From positions 1 to 25,795 of the forward strand of contig DASSKW010000088.1 in assembly GCA_035690065.1 (NCBI GenBank): DNA of 25,795 bases, in the 5' to 3' direction. The translations under genes and the position numbers were made by a program. Numbering within the stretch: the stretch's first letter is position 1; every line of letters begins with the position of its first letter. A model generated the notes under the pieces. It was not told the DNA's origin. It was given only the letters and a program-made list of their open reading frames with translations, and made no database searches. Of this stretch, positions 15,658-23,778 are shown piece by piece. Origin of the DNA: DASSKW01 sp035690065. Lineage in GTDB: Bacteria > Pseudomonadota > Gammaproteobacteria > Natronospirales > REEB76.

Positions 15658-16443
15658 ATGACCGCCTCTCCCGTCGGCCATCGTCTTCCGGGGCGCCTGC
15701 CGCACTGGCTACCGTTCCTGGCGCTGGTCCTGCCATTGCTCGCGGTCGCTCCCGCTCATGCCGACGATGATGGGCCGATGGAAGCAATCAACGACTATGT
15801 GGTGTATTCCCCGACCGTGGTCAAGGGGCAGAGCGAGATCGAATTCCGCGCCGCCCAGTATCGCGACAGCAGTGTGGTGCTCGACAGCGGTCGCGGCTAC
15901 GTGTTCTCTGTCGCGCACAGTTTCACAGACTGGTGGAAGACCGAGTTGTACCTGGGTCAATTTCAGCGCGCCCCGCGGCAACCCAACACCCTGATGGCGT
16001 ATGAGTTCGAGAATACTTTTCAGTTGGCGCCTTCTGGCGAATTCTGGGCCGATCCGGGTTTCCTGCTTTCCTACGGCTTCGCAACTCATACCGGTGCCGC
16101 CAACGAACTGGAATTCGGCCCGCTGTTCGAAAAGCGCAGTGGTCGCTTCACGCAGCGGCTCAACCTGATCTGGGAACGCGAACTCGGCAGCGCCGCCGAA
16201 AGCCACGGTTATACCTTCCGTAGCGCCTACAGTCTCAGTTACACCCTGCGCACCGGGTTTGCGCCGGGGCTTGAGGTGTTCCTGCAGCCCAAGACCGATG
16301 TCTATCAACTCGGCCCAGTGATTTATGGCGAACACTATTTCGGTGCCGGCGAATTCGAATACAGCGCTGGCGTAACGTTTGCCATGAGCCGCAACGCACC
16401 GGATGCCACTCTCATGCTGCGCCTCGAATACGAATTCTTCTGA
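15658..16443 (+). CDS. Predicted secreted outer-membrane beta-barrel protein, unknown function
   Basis: The 261-residue product begins with a basic segment and hydrophobic core (LPFLALVLPLLAVAPAHA), giving a signal peptide with predicted cleavage after AHA at residue 35. The mature part alternates polar and hydrophobic residues in many short strands (for example SEIEFRAAQYRDSSVVLDS, GYVFSVAHSF, WKTELYLGQF). It ends in LRLEYEFF with a terminal phenylalanine, the usual BAM recognition signature of outer-membrane barrels. I do not recognise a named family. I chose ATG 15658, nine bases after AAAGGA; a TTG six bases upstream is an alternative. It is the first gene after a Fur-like box and lies 43 bases before the di-heme peroxidase gene, suggesting a shared iron-responsive envelope role. 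Confidence 0.8.
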   Translation: MTASPVGHRLPGRLPHWLPFLALVLPLLAVAPAHADDDGPMEAINDYVVYSPTVVKGQSEIEFRAAQYRDSSVVLDSGRGYVFSVAHSFTDWWKTELYLGQFQRAPRQPNTLMAYEFENTFQLAPSGEFWADPGFLLSYGFATHTGAANELEFGPLFEKRSGRFTQRLNLIWERELGSAAESHGYTFRSAYSLSYTLRTGFAPGLEVFLQPKTDVYQLGPVIYGEHYFGAGEFEYSAGVTFAMSRNAPDATLMLRLEYEFF

Positions 16444-16486
16444 TCAGCGACAGCGCACGCCCTTACCAAATTCCGGAACCTGAGTC

Positions 16487-18253
16487 ATGAATGATCGCAA
16501 TAACCATCTCGCCTCCACTCCCCATTGGCAACGCAACCTGCTTGCGCTGGCATTGATCGCGATGACCCTGGCGCTGACATCGTGCAAGCTTACCAATGGT
16601 TCGGCGGGCGACAATGACGTCGATCCGCCCGAAGTACAGATCGGAGAACGCCTGTTCAAAGACACGCGCTTCGGTCATTACTACACGACCCAATCCGGTG
16701 GCGACGTGAACGCGTCGTTGGGGGCCGGTGAACCGGTCGTCGAACAGACCCTCACCACTAACCCATCCAATCCGCTGCCCGGCCCGATGGCCGGCCAGGC
16801 TATCAATTGCCTCGCCTGCCATCTGGTGGAACAGCAGGTGGGCGTACCCGGCGGTGGCATGCGCACCTACGCCGATTTTGCACCACGTTCGCCACTCCCG
16901 GTACGGATCAACGTTCCGGACTACCCGCATTTCAAGACCCGCAACGCGGAAGCCTTTGTGGATTCGGTATTCCATGGCAATGTGGATCAGCTGTTGCACT
17001 GGGACGGCGAATTCAGCGACATGCAGCAACTGGTGTACGCGACACTGGTAAGCCAGGATTTCGGCTGGGAGTTATCGGAACATCAACAGGCTGTGCACGA
17101 GATCGCCGAGGTGATCCGCAAGGACAACGGCGAAGGCAGCCTGGCGCGCCAGTTCGGCGCGTTGCCTTATCGCACCGTGCTGACCTGCAGCGATCAGCAG
17201 ATCCCAGCCAAATACAAACTGCCGCGCCAATATTGCATCGATGTCGCCAACGCCAGCGACGAACAACTGACGCAGGCGGTATCCAAGCTCATCGCTGCGT
17301 ATGTGGACAGCCTGACCTTCTTCCAGGATGCCAACGGAGAATACAACGGTTCTCCGTATGACCAGTTCCTGATCGACAACGGTCTGCCGCGCCAACCTGC
17401 CGCCGGCCAGACACCGGGCCAGTATGCGGATGCCTTGTTGGCTGCTATCAAAGCGCTGCCACACCCAAAATTTGTCAACTGCTGCAGCCAGTACAACGGT
17501 GCCGACCACTTCGCGTTCCACGACCAGCGCCCGTTCAGCTTCGGTCCGCAGGAATTGCACGGTCTGATCATCTTCCTGACCCATCCGGACGGACCGGTGA
17601 TCACCCCCAATGAAGCGGCCCAGGGTGGCATCGGCAATTGCGCCGCCTGTCATGCACCGCCCGAGTTCATCGACCATCGGATCCACAACACCGGTGTCGC
17701 CCAGTTCGAGTACGACAAACTGCATGGTGATGGCAGCTTCATGATGCTGGCCATCCCGAGCCTGTCACAACGCGAAGCAGACCCTGATGCATATCTGCCG
17801 GCCACGCCGCAGCATCCGAATGCCAAAGAAGTGTTCCGCAGCATCCCGTCGGCGAGCGATCCGCAGAAGACCGACCTGGGCGTGTGGAATATCTTCGCCA
17901 ATCCCGATTACGCCAGCCGTCAGGAGAGCCTGCGCAAGTTCCTGTGCGCGATCGACAACCACGGCGCATTCGCCGATTGTTCGGAGACCGATTCCCAATT
18001 GCTGGATCGTGCCGTAGCGGTATTCACCACCCGCACCCTGCGCGATCTGGGCGACTCCGACCCGTACATGCACGATGGTCAGTTCAATACGCTGGCAGAT
18101 GTCGTGAAGTTCTATCAGCAGGCCGGCACGCTGGCACGCCAAGGCAAGCTCCGCAATGCCGATCCGCAGATGCAGAACATCGCGCTCAGCGACGCCGATC
18201 TTGCCGATCTGGCTGCGTTCCTGAGTTCACTGGACGAGGATTACAGCAACTAA
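16487..18253 (+). CDS. Di-heme cytochrome c peroxidase/MauG-family lipoprotein
   Basis: The 588-residue protein has a lipoprotein signal peptide: hydrophobic residues about 19-30, lipobox LTSC and acylated Cys33. It carries two c-type heme sites: CLACH (108-112) and CAACH (385-389). The C-terminal FTTRTLRDLGDSDPYMHDGQFNTLADVVKFYQQAG block (from residue 513) is the conserved di-heme peroxidase tail, with Met529 a possible axial ligand. Bacterial CCPs are about 330-360 residues, so a long insertion (about 230-380, with extra cysteines 234, 250, 332 and 333) separates the heme domains. The protein may reduce peroxide or, like MauG, oxidise a partner. It follows the barrel gene by 43 bases and probably shares its Fur-like control. 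Confidence 0.9.
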   Translation: MNDRNNHLASTPHWQRNLLALALIAMTLALTSCKLTNGSAGDNDVDPPEVQIGERLFKDTRFGHYYTTQSGGDVNASLGAGEPVVEQTLTTNPSNPLPGPMAGQAINCLACHLVEQQVGVPGGGMRTYADFAPRSPLPVRINVPDYPHFKTRNAEAFVDSVFHGNVDQLLHWDGEFSDMQQLVYATLVSQDFGWELSEHQQAVHEIAEVIRKDNGEGSLARQFGALPYRTVLTCSDQQIPAKYKLPRQYCIDVANASDEQLTQAVSKLIAAYVDSLTFFQDANGEYNGSPYDQFLIDNGLPRQPAAGQTPGQYADALLAAIKALPHPKFVNCCSQYNGADHFAFHDQRPFSFGPQELHGLIIFLTHPDGPVITPNEAAQGGIGNCAACHAPPEFIDHRIHNTGVAQFEYDKLHGDGSFMMLAIPSLSQREADPDAYLPATPQHPNAKEVFRSIPSASDPQKTDLGVWNIFANPDYASRQESLRKFLCAIDNHGAFADCSETDSQLLDRAVAVFTTRTLRDLGDSDPYMHDGQFNTLADVVKFYQQAGTLARQGKLRNADPQMQNIALSDADLADLAAFLSSLDEDYSN

Positions 18254-18331
18254 TATCCTTGCACTCTCGCGCACATGTTCTATAACCAGCAACATGCCGG
18301 ACAATATCGCCGGCAACGGGAGTGGAAACTC

Positions 18332-18592
18332 ATGCGTTTCAACATCAAGGCTTTCGCACTGACCTGCGGCCTGTTCTGGGGCTTCAGTGTCTTTTTCCTG
18401 ACCTGGTGGATCATGCTGTTCTACGGGCAGCACGCCAACACCGGCATGCTGGGGCACATCTACCGCGGGTTCAGCATCACCCCGCTGGGCAGTATCATCG
18501 GGCTGGTCTATGCGCTGATCGATGGCTTCGTCGGCGGATTGATCTTTGCCTGGCTGTACAACTTGCTCGCCAATCGCTTCGAAAAGCGCTGA
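18332..18592 (+). CDS. Small holin-like membrane protein
   Basis: An 86-residue protein with two membrane segments (about 7-30, KAFALTCGLFWGFSVFFL then TWWIML; and about 54-77, IIGLVYALIDGFVGGLIFAW) and a short basic tail (ANRFEKR). It resembles small chromosomal proteins often labelled bacteriophage holin, though no phage gene is nearby; actual function is unknown. ATG 18332 follows GGGAGTGGAAACTC, a usable ribosome binding site; an in-frame start at 18275 would add 19 charged residues. It lies 78 bases after the peroxidase gene, on the same strand, so co-transcription is possible. Confidence 0.75.
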   Translation: MRFNIKAFALTCGLFWGFSVFFLTWWIMLFYGQHANTGMLGHIYRGFSITPLGSIIGLVYALIDGFVGGLIFAWLYNLLANRFEKR

Positions 18593-18606
18593 ACTGAACC
18601 GCAGCA

Positions 18607-18640
18607 CTCAAGGGGAGCGGACGGACACCCCCCCCTTGAG
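18607..18640. terminator. GC-rich hairpin between convergent genes
   Basis: CTCAAGGGG (18607-18615) and CCCCTTGAG (18632-18640) are exact 9-base inverted arms around a 16-base loop. They lie between the holin-like gene and the convergent MBL hydrolase gene. A smaller CCCGC/GCGGG hairpin follows at 18645-18659. No long T-run is present, so termination is inferred mainly from position. Confidence 0.6.
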
Positions 18641-18688
18641 CATCCCCGCGCATAGCGGGCTCGCGACTTGCCGCGAGGTATTACTGAA

Positions 18689-19624
18689 TTACGATGCCGG
18701 TACCGGCACCCGCTTGGTACCGGCCAGTTCCGCCGCAGTCTGTTCGATATTGTGCTGCGCGAAATAATCGAAGTAATGCCAACTGCCGTATGTCTGCTTG
18801 AGTTGCGGCAGCACGTCATTCACTAACGCCGTCCCTGACTCGCCCCTGGCGCGCGCTGCACCGATGTCCTCGCGCAGCGACACCAGGTAGTCGCGAAACG
18901 CGCGCACGTCTGATGCACTCCCCACCTCGCCATGTCCCGGCACGAACGTAGCGTGCGGATAATCCTTGAGAAAGGTATCGTTACTGGCGATCTGCGCGCG
19001 GGTATTCGCGTCGATCAGGTTCGGCAGGCAATGGTTCCAGAATAAATCGCCAGTGAAGACTACATTCGCATCCGAGACATAGACGATCGAATCGCCGCCT
19101 GTATGGCCGGGCAGTACTCGCACCACGACCTTGCGCTGTCCCAGATAAATCTCGATGCCGTTGCGATACACCACATCGGGTAACACAAAGGATTCGACCA
19201 TGTGTTTCTGTTGTGGCGTGATCCTGTCGCCAAAGAACTTCAGATTTTCGGTCCGTTCCCAGGCCCGTACGTTACGCTGCGCCATGATCACGGCACCTGC
19301 GTCCCGATACACTCCGTTGCCCGCCACATGATCCAGATGGTAATGCGTATTGATCACGTAACGCACCGGCAACGGCGTCTTCTCGTGGATCACTTGCAAC
19401 AAGGCCTTGGCCGCTGCCGGTGTCTCGAAACTATCCACCACCAGCACGCTGTCACTGCCAACGATGAAACCGGAATTGCCGCCGGCATGACTGCCGGGTA
19501 CCGAGATCGCCGCCCACACGCCATCACCGACTCGATGCAAGGTAAAGAATGCGGGCGTATCAGCCGCATGCGCTGCGCTGCATACCAGCACCAGGCCCAG
19601 CAACAACATGCGTGTACGCAGCAT
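18689..19624 (-). CDS. Secreted metallo-beta-lactamase-fold hydrolase
   Basis: This 311-residue MBL-fold enzyme starts with a signal peptide (MLRTRMLLLGLVLVCSAAHA, cleavage after AHA, residue 20), so it is predicted to be periplasmic. The metal motif THYHLDH gives His94, His96, Asp98 and His99; further ligands are in VLPGHTGGDS, FTGDLFW and VPGHGEVGS. The dinuclear zinc site is therefore complete. The opening PAFFTLHRVGDGVWAAI and the NSGFIVGSDSVLVVDSF block resemble generic MBL hydrolases; nothing points firmly to a beta-lactamase or lactonase. ATG 19624 is preceded by GGAGGTG six bases upstream. It is divergent from the VOC gene. Confidence 0.88.
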   Translation of the reverse strand: MLRTRMLLLGLVLVCSAAHAADTPAFFTLHRVGDGVWAAISVPGSHAGGNSGFIVGSDSVLVVDSFETPAAAKALLQVIHEKTPLPVRYVINTHYHLDHVAGNGVYRDAGAVIMAQRNVRAWERTENLKFFGDRITPQQKHMVESFVLPDVVYRNGIEIYLGQRKVVVRVLPGHTGGDSIVYVSDANVVFTGDLFWNHCLPNLIDANTRAQIASNDTFLKDYPHATFVPGHGEVGSASDVRAFRDYLVSLREDIGAARARGESGTALVNDVLPQLKQTYGSWHYFDYFAQHNIEQTAAELAGTKRVPVPAS

Positions 19625-19759
19625 GATCCCACCTCCGCGCAAACAGATGACGAGCCGACACTATGCCCCTGTTTCCGGTGCCGGTAAACAGACCCGCGCC
19701 CTGCTACACTGTTTCCACGGCATCTGTACTCACTGTCGTTCGGACCAGGGAGAGAAATC

Positions 19760-20221
19760 ATGTCTAAACAAGTCAAGCCCATCCCCGATGGGTATCACAG
19801 TGTCACGCCCTACCTGATCGTGAAAGGCGCGGCCGCCGCGCTCGAGTTCTACAAGAAGGCATTCGGCGCGATCGAGACCGTGCGCATGCCGGACGGCGAC
19901 CGCATCGGCCATGCGGAGATCGTCATCGGCGATTCGCACGTGATGCTGGCCGACGAACACCTGGAGATAGGCGCCAAGGCGCCCGAGCCGGGCAGCCGGC
20001 CTCCCGTTAGCATCATGCTGTATGTAGCGGATGTTGATGCGGTGTTCGCGCGCGCTGTCGAAGCCGGCGCCACAGTCGAACGGCAGCTGGCGGATCAGTT
20101 CTACGGCGACCGTACCGGCGGCATCGTCGATCCGTTCGGACATCGCTGGTATATCGCCACCCACTTCGAAGACGTGTCACCGGAGGAAATGAGCCGGCGC
20201 ATGAAAGCACAGCGCAAATAG
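19760..20221 (+). CDS. VOC-superfamily glyoxalase-like protein (PhnB type)
   Basis: The 153-residue protein has the paired beta-alpha-beta-beta-beta modules of the vicinal oxygen chelate superfamily. It opens with VTPYLIVKGAAAALEFYKKAFGA, then HAEIVIGDSHVMLADE, then the second module VSIMLYVADVDAVFARAVEAGA and ending DRTGGIVDPFGHRWYIATHFED. The conserved G-D-R-x-G-x-x-x-D-P-F-G-H block is typical of PhnB-like proteins, many with no known substrate. The AGGGAGAG site precedes the ATG by five bases. It converges on the EamA transporter gene with a 16-base gap. Confidence 0.9.
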   Translation: MSKQVKPIPDGYHSVTPYLIVKGAAAALEFYKKAFGAIETVRMPDGDRIGHAEIVIGDSHVMLADEHLEIGAKAPEPGSRPPVSIMLYVADVDAVFARAVEAGATVERQLADQFYGDRTGGIVDPFGHRWYIATHFEDVSPEEMSRRMKAQRK

Positions 20222-20237
20222 CTGCTGCTGCAGCGAG

Positions 20238-21179
20238 CTAGACGTTACCGGTATCGCAATCCACTTTGACGGGCGCCCTCCACCCGCGTGGCAACTTTAA
20301 ACGCTCGCTGCGCAGGGTGGTCAGCACCACACCACCGATCGCCATGGCACCACCGATGACGGTGACCCAGGTCGGAATCTGCCCCAGCCATAACCACGCG
20401 ATGACGAATGCGCCCACCGGCTGCAGATACAGGAAGCTCGAGATGCGCGAAGCCGGTGCCCGCGACAATGCGAACGACCAGCTCAGAAAACCTATCACTG
20501 TCGGCACCAGTGCCAGATAAAGCACACTCGACAATACTGCGTGTGGCACCGTCAGGATCTTCCCCGGCAGATGCCAACCGAACGGCAGCATGGCGACCGT
20601 CGCAACGAACATACTGGCAGCGGTAAACCCGAGCGGGCTGGTGCGCGTCAGCAACGGTTTCTGCCAGACAAAATATGAACTGCTGCACAGCACCGCGACG
20701 AAGGCCAGGAATGCAATGGGTTCGAGACGGATCTCATCGCCGCTCCCTACTGTCACCAGCAGAGTACCGGCGAACGCGATAAGCAACCCGGCTATCGCGC
20801 GCTTGCTCAGTACCTCATGCAAACGCAAGCGTGCAAACACGGATGTCAGGCCAGGCACCAGACTGATCACCACCGCAGCCGCACCCGGCGAGATGCGTGT
20901 CATCGAATAACACAAGCTCAACTGATAACAGACATTGCCGATCAATCCCAGCACGATCACTGCCGGCCAGTCCTGGCGCGGCGGCAGCCTGACCAGTCGC
21001 AATGCCACCGGCACCGCAAAACACAGTGAAGCGAGCAGGAACCGCAGCAGGATCAATTCACCCGGCGTGAATCCCTGAAGAGCGTAGGCGATCGCGGCAT
21101 ATGAAGATGACCAGACGATCAGCGTGAGCGCAGCAGCCCACAGCGCCAGCGTATCGATCTTGAGGGTAGTTGCGTTCAT
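20238..21179 (-). CDS. EamA/DMT-superfamily transporter
   Basis: The 313-residue protein is almost entirely hydrophobic, with ten predicted membrane helices in two EamA repeats. The first begins LWAAALTLIVWSSSYAAIAYALQGFTPGELILLRFLLASL; the second contains VLCSSSYFVWQKPLL and ends PVGAFVIAWLWLGQIP then WVTVIGGAMAIGGVVL. The LRF and the helix-4 glycine/proline pattern are typical of drug/metabolite exporters such as RhaT/YdcZ relatives. The substrate cannot be inferred. It lies 39 bases downstream of the Nu-class GST gene on the same strand. Confidence 0.92.
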   Translation of the reverse strand: MNATTLKIDTLALWAAALTLIVWSSSYAAIAYALQGFTPGELILLRFLLASLCFAVPVALRLVRLPPRQDWPAVIVLGLIGNVCYQLSLCYSMTRISPGAAAVVISLVPGLTSVFARLRLHEVLSKRAIAGLLIAFAGTLLVTVGSGDEIRLEPIAFLAFVAVLCSSSYFVWQKPLLTRTSPLGFTAASMFVATVAMLPFGWHLPGKILTVPHAVLSSVLYLALVPTVIGFLSWSFALSRAPASRISSFLYLQPVGAFVIAWLWLGQIPTWVTVIGGAMAIGGVVLTTLRSERLKLPRGWRAPVKVDCDTGNV

Positions 21180-21218
21180 GCAGATGCGGATTCCCGAGAT
21201 GAGGGAGTGGGATTCGCT

Positions 21219-21923
21219 TCAACGCCGCGTCACGTCAGCGCTCTGTCCGAACAGCAACTTGCGGCTCGCTTCCGACATCGGCTGGTCAGGCTTGGCGTAC
21301 GCCGGTTTCACACCGCGGTAGGTCTCGATCACCGCCGGTCGCGCGCCGATAGTCTCGAACCAGCGTTTAAGGTCCGGGAACTCATCAAGGTTCTGACCGT
21401 GGGCCTGATGTGGCACGATCCAGGGATAACACGCGATATCCGCTATCGAATATTCGCCGGCGATGAATTCGCTATCCTTGAGTTGTCTGTCCAGCACGCC
21501 ATACAGACGGTTGGTCTCATTGGTGTACCGTTCGATCGCATACGGAATTTTTTCCGGTGCATAGACAGTAAAATGTCCGTTCTGCCCCGCCATCGGACCC
21601 AATCCGCCTACCTGCCAGAACAACCATTGCAACGTTTGCGCACGTCCACGCAGATCCGACGGGATCAACTGCCCGCTCTTCTCGGCCAGATACAACAGGA
21701 TCGCACCGGACTCGAACAACGCGAGCGGCGCACCGCCGTCGGCCGGTGCGTGATCGACGATGGCGGGGATCTTGTTGTTGGGTGAGATCCGCAGGAATTC
21801 CGGTTTGAACTGTTCGCCCTTGCCGATATCCACCATCACATACCGGCACGGCATACCCGTCTCCAGCATGAACAGTTTCAGTTTCAACCCATTGGGTGTC
21901 GGCCAGAAATAAAGATCAATCAT
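21219..21923 (-). CDS. Nu-class glutathione S-transferase (YfcG/YghU type)
   Basis: The 234-residue protein matches Nu-class GSTs, which favour disulfide-bond oxidoreductase activity. The signature LYFWPTPNGLKLKLFMLETG (from residue 4) has Thr-Pro-Asn at the active site. VDIGKGEQFKPEFLRISPNNKIPAIVDH contains the cis-Pro loop, and LFESGAILLYLAEKSG binds glutathione. The helical C-terminal domain includes YSIADIACYPWIVPH. AAGGA lies eight bases before the ATG. The gene sits between a small ORF and the EamA transporter on the same strand and is divergent from a MocR-type regulator, which may control it. It differs clearly from the cassette GST at 837-1484. Confidence 0.93.
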   Translation of the reverse strand: MIDLYFWPTPNGLKLKLFMLETGMPCRYVMVDIGKGEQFKPEFLRISPNNKIPAIVDHAPADGGAPLALFESGAILLYLAEKSGQLIPSDLRGRAQTLQWLFWQVGGLGPMAGQNGHFTVYAPEKIPYAIERYTNETNRLYGVLDRQLKDSEFIAGEYSIADIACYPWIVPHQAHGQNLDEFPDLKRWFETIGARPAVIETYRGVKPAYAKPDQPMSEASRKLLFGQSADVTRR

Positions 21924-21953
21924 GAGCTGTCCTTCGTGTGAGGTATGGATCGT

Positions 21954-22145
21954 TCAGGCGGGCGAACCCCTGGCCTGGTTCTTGCAGTCCCCGGTCGCAG
22001 GCTGCGTGACTTTATGCGGTGCGCCGTCATGCTGTCGTGCAGCACGGCTCAGCAACCATACTGTAAACCAGGCACTGACGCCGGGCTGGTTCCCGAGTGC
22101 TACCCATAACCGGGCGCGCACATCTGGGTCTTTGGGAGCATTCAT
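21954..22145 (-). CDS. Small hypothetical protein upstream of the Nu-class GST
   Basis: A 63-codon frame beginning ATG 22145 with a strong GGAGG eight bases upstream, ending 30 bases before the GST start. The sequence (starts MNAPKDPDVRARLWVALG) is basic with one moderately hydrophobic stretch (GVSAWFTVWLLSRAAR, about residues 22-37) and no recognised domain. Placement between the divergent MocR promoter and the GST argues for a translated leader or small protein of that operon. I am unsure it is a real product; conservation would decide. Confidence 0.5.
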   Translation of the reverse strand: MNAPKDPDVRARLWVALGNQPGVSAWFTVWLLSRAARQHDGAPHKVTQPATGDCKNQARGSPA

Positions 22146-22199
22146 GGTGGTGATCCTCCGTCGTTGATAGCCCTCGATGGCGCGTATTCTGCTATCCTT

Positions 22200-22249
22200 C
22201 TGGTATAGTTTTAAGTACCAGTTTTAATTATTCTACTAGACCAGTTTTA
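22200..22249 (+). promoter_or_regulatory. MocR-type operator repeats and promoter between divergent genes
   Basis: Two direct repeats ACCAGTTTTA (22217-22226 and 22240-22249) are spaced 23 bases start to start, about two helix turns. An inverted pair CTGGTA (22200-22205) and TACCAG (22216-22221) overlaps the first. TGGTATAGT (22201-22209) could be an extended -10 for the plus-strand regulator. Direct-plus-inverted repeats of this kind are typical MocR/PdxR operators in divergent intergenic regions. Confidence 0.7.
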
Positions 22250-22266
22250 GAAGCCGAGGAGCCCTC

Positions 22267-23778
22267 ATGCACGACCTGATCCTTGCGGTCCCCAAAGACG
22301 GCCGCCCCGGTTATCTGCGCATCGCCGAAGGCATCCGAACCGCTATCCAGGCTGAACGGATCAAACCGGGGGAACGCCTGCCCTCCAGCCGCACTCTCGC
22401 CGACATGCTCGGCGTGCACCGCCATACCGTGATCGCCGCCATGGATGAGCTGGTTGCAGAGGGTTGGCTGGAAGCCGGCCAACGCCGCGCCCATCGGGTC
22501 GCCAGCGAATTACCGTCGCAGTTTTTCAGCCCCAGGGCGCGCAGCAAATCCTCCTGTCTCAACCGCAAGCTGAAGTGGCAGTTCGCCCGTCAGGTGAATG
22601 TGTCCGACTGCGGCCCCGATCAATCGCGGGGCAGTACTTACAACTATGTGTTTCAGGGTGGCCACCCCGATCTGCGACTGTTCCCGTATGACGAATTCCG
22701 CGCCTGCCTGGCGGAATCCCTGCGCAAGTCACCTTCGATGCGCAGCGGTTACGGTAGCCCGGCCGGCCATCAACCGTTTGTCGAACGGCTCGACCGGTAT
22801 CTCGGCCACATGCGCGCACTCACCGGCCGCAAGATCATCGTCACGCACGGCACCCAGGAAGGCGTGTTTCTGGCGGCGCAATTGCTGGTCAATCCCGGCG
22901 ATAAAGTCGCGGTCGAGGCACTGGGATATGGTGCTGCCTGGGATGCATTCCGCGCCGCCGGTGGTGAACTGGTACCGATCAAGGTGGATGAAGACGGTCT
23001 GGATCCGGACGCACTGGAAACCGCAATCGCGAAACAGCGCATCCGCTTCATCTATCTCACACCACATCATCAATATCCCACCACTGTCACTCTCACCGCG
23101 GCGCGCCGGATGCGTATCTACGAGCTCGCGAGCCAACACCAGATTCCGATCTTCGAGGATGACTACGATCACGAATTCCATTATCGCTGCCAGCCCATCG
23201 CGCCGCTCGCCAGCACCGATCCCTGCGAGTTGGTGATCTACGCCTCCACCTTGTCCAAGATCATGTTCCCGTCCATGCGTATCGGTTTTCTGGCCGTGCC
23301 GGAAGCCCTGTATCAACCGCTGATCAATATGCGCACTATCATCACGCGTCAGAACAGCGTGTTCCTGCAGGATGCAGTGGCGAGATGGATGGACAGTGGC
23401 GGCTTCGAGCGTCATCTGCGCCGGATGCGGCGTGCCTATCAGGAACGCTGCGATGTACTCGTTGGCAGGTTGCAGGATGCACAGGCTCGCGGCCTGCCGC
23501 TTGAATGGACGGTACCCGATGGCGGCATGGCGCTCTGGCTCAACTGCAACGTGGATGCCGACGCGATCACGGCAAAGGCGGCAGAAGTCGGTGTATTCGT
23601 CACGCCAGAATCGGCCTACCGCTGCGGATCACGCGGCGCCAATACGCATCTGCGTCTGGGATACGCCAGCCAGACACCGGATGAGATCGGCGCTGGCATC
23701 GGTCTGCTGATGAAAGCGGTGGCCAGCGTGGAATCTGGTGCACGAAAAGCGCCACGACGCAGAGCGGCTAATCGCTAA
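22267..23778 (+). CDS. MocR/PdxR-family transcriptional regulator with aminotransferase domain
   Basis: The 503-residue protein has an N-terminal GntR-type winged helix (about 14-80, with ERLPSSRTLADMLGVHRHTVIAAMDELVAEGWL from residue 37). A linker leads to a fold-type I aminotransferase domain (about 125-490). PLP landmarks are THGTQEGVFLA (193-203), YLTPHHQYPTT (263-273), FEDDYDHEF (296-304) and ASTLSKIMFPSMRIGF (326-341) with Lys331 for the Schiff base. PdxR uses PLP sensing to control vitamin B6 genes, but other MocR regulators control transporters, so the ligand and target are open. GAGGAG lies six bases before the ATG. It is divergent from the small ORF/GST/EamA operon, a likely target. 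Confidence 0.94.
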   Translation: MHDLILAVPKDGRPGYLRIAEGIRTAIQAERIKPGERLPSSRTLADMLGVHRHTVIAAMDELVAEGWLEAGQRRAHRVASELPSQFFSPRARSKSSCLNRKLKWQFARQVNVSDCGPDQSRGSTYNYVFQGGHPDLRLFPYDEFRACLAESLRKSPSMRSGYGSPAGHQPFVERLDRYLGHMRALTGRKIIVTHGTQEGVFLAAQLLVNPGDKVAVEALGYGAAWDAFRAAGGELVPIKVDEDGLDPDALETAIAKQRIRFIYLTPHHQYPTTVTLTAARRMRIYELASQHQIPIFEDDYDHEFHYRCQPIAPLASTDPCELVIYASTLSKIMFPSMRIGFLAVPEALYQPLINMRTIITRQNSVFLQDAVARWMDSGGFERHLRRMRRAYQERCDVLVGRLQDAQARGLPLEWTVPDGGMALWLNCNVDADAITAKAAEVGVFVTPESAYRCGSRGANTHLRLGYASQTPDEIGAGIGLLMKAVASVESGARKAPRRRAANR

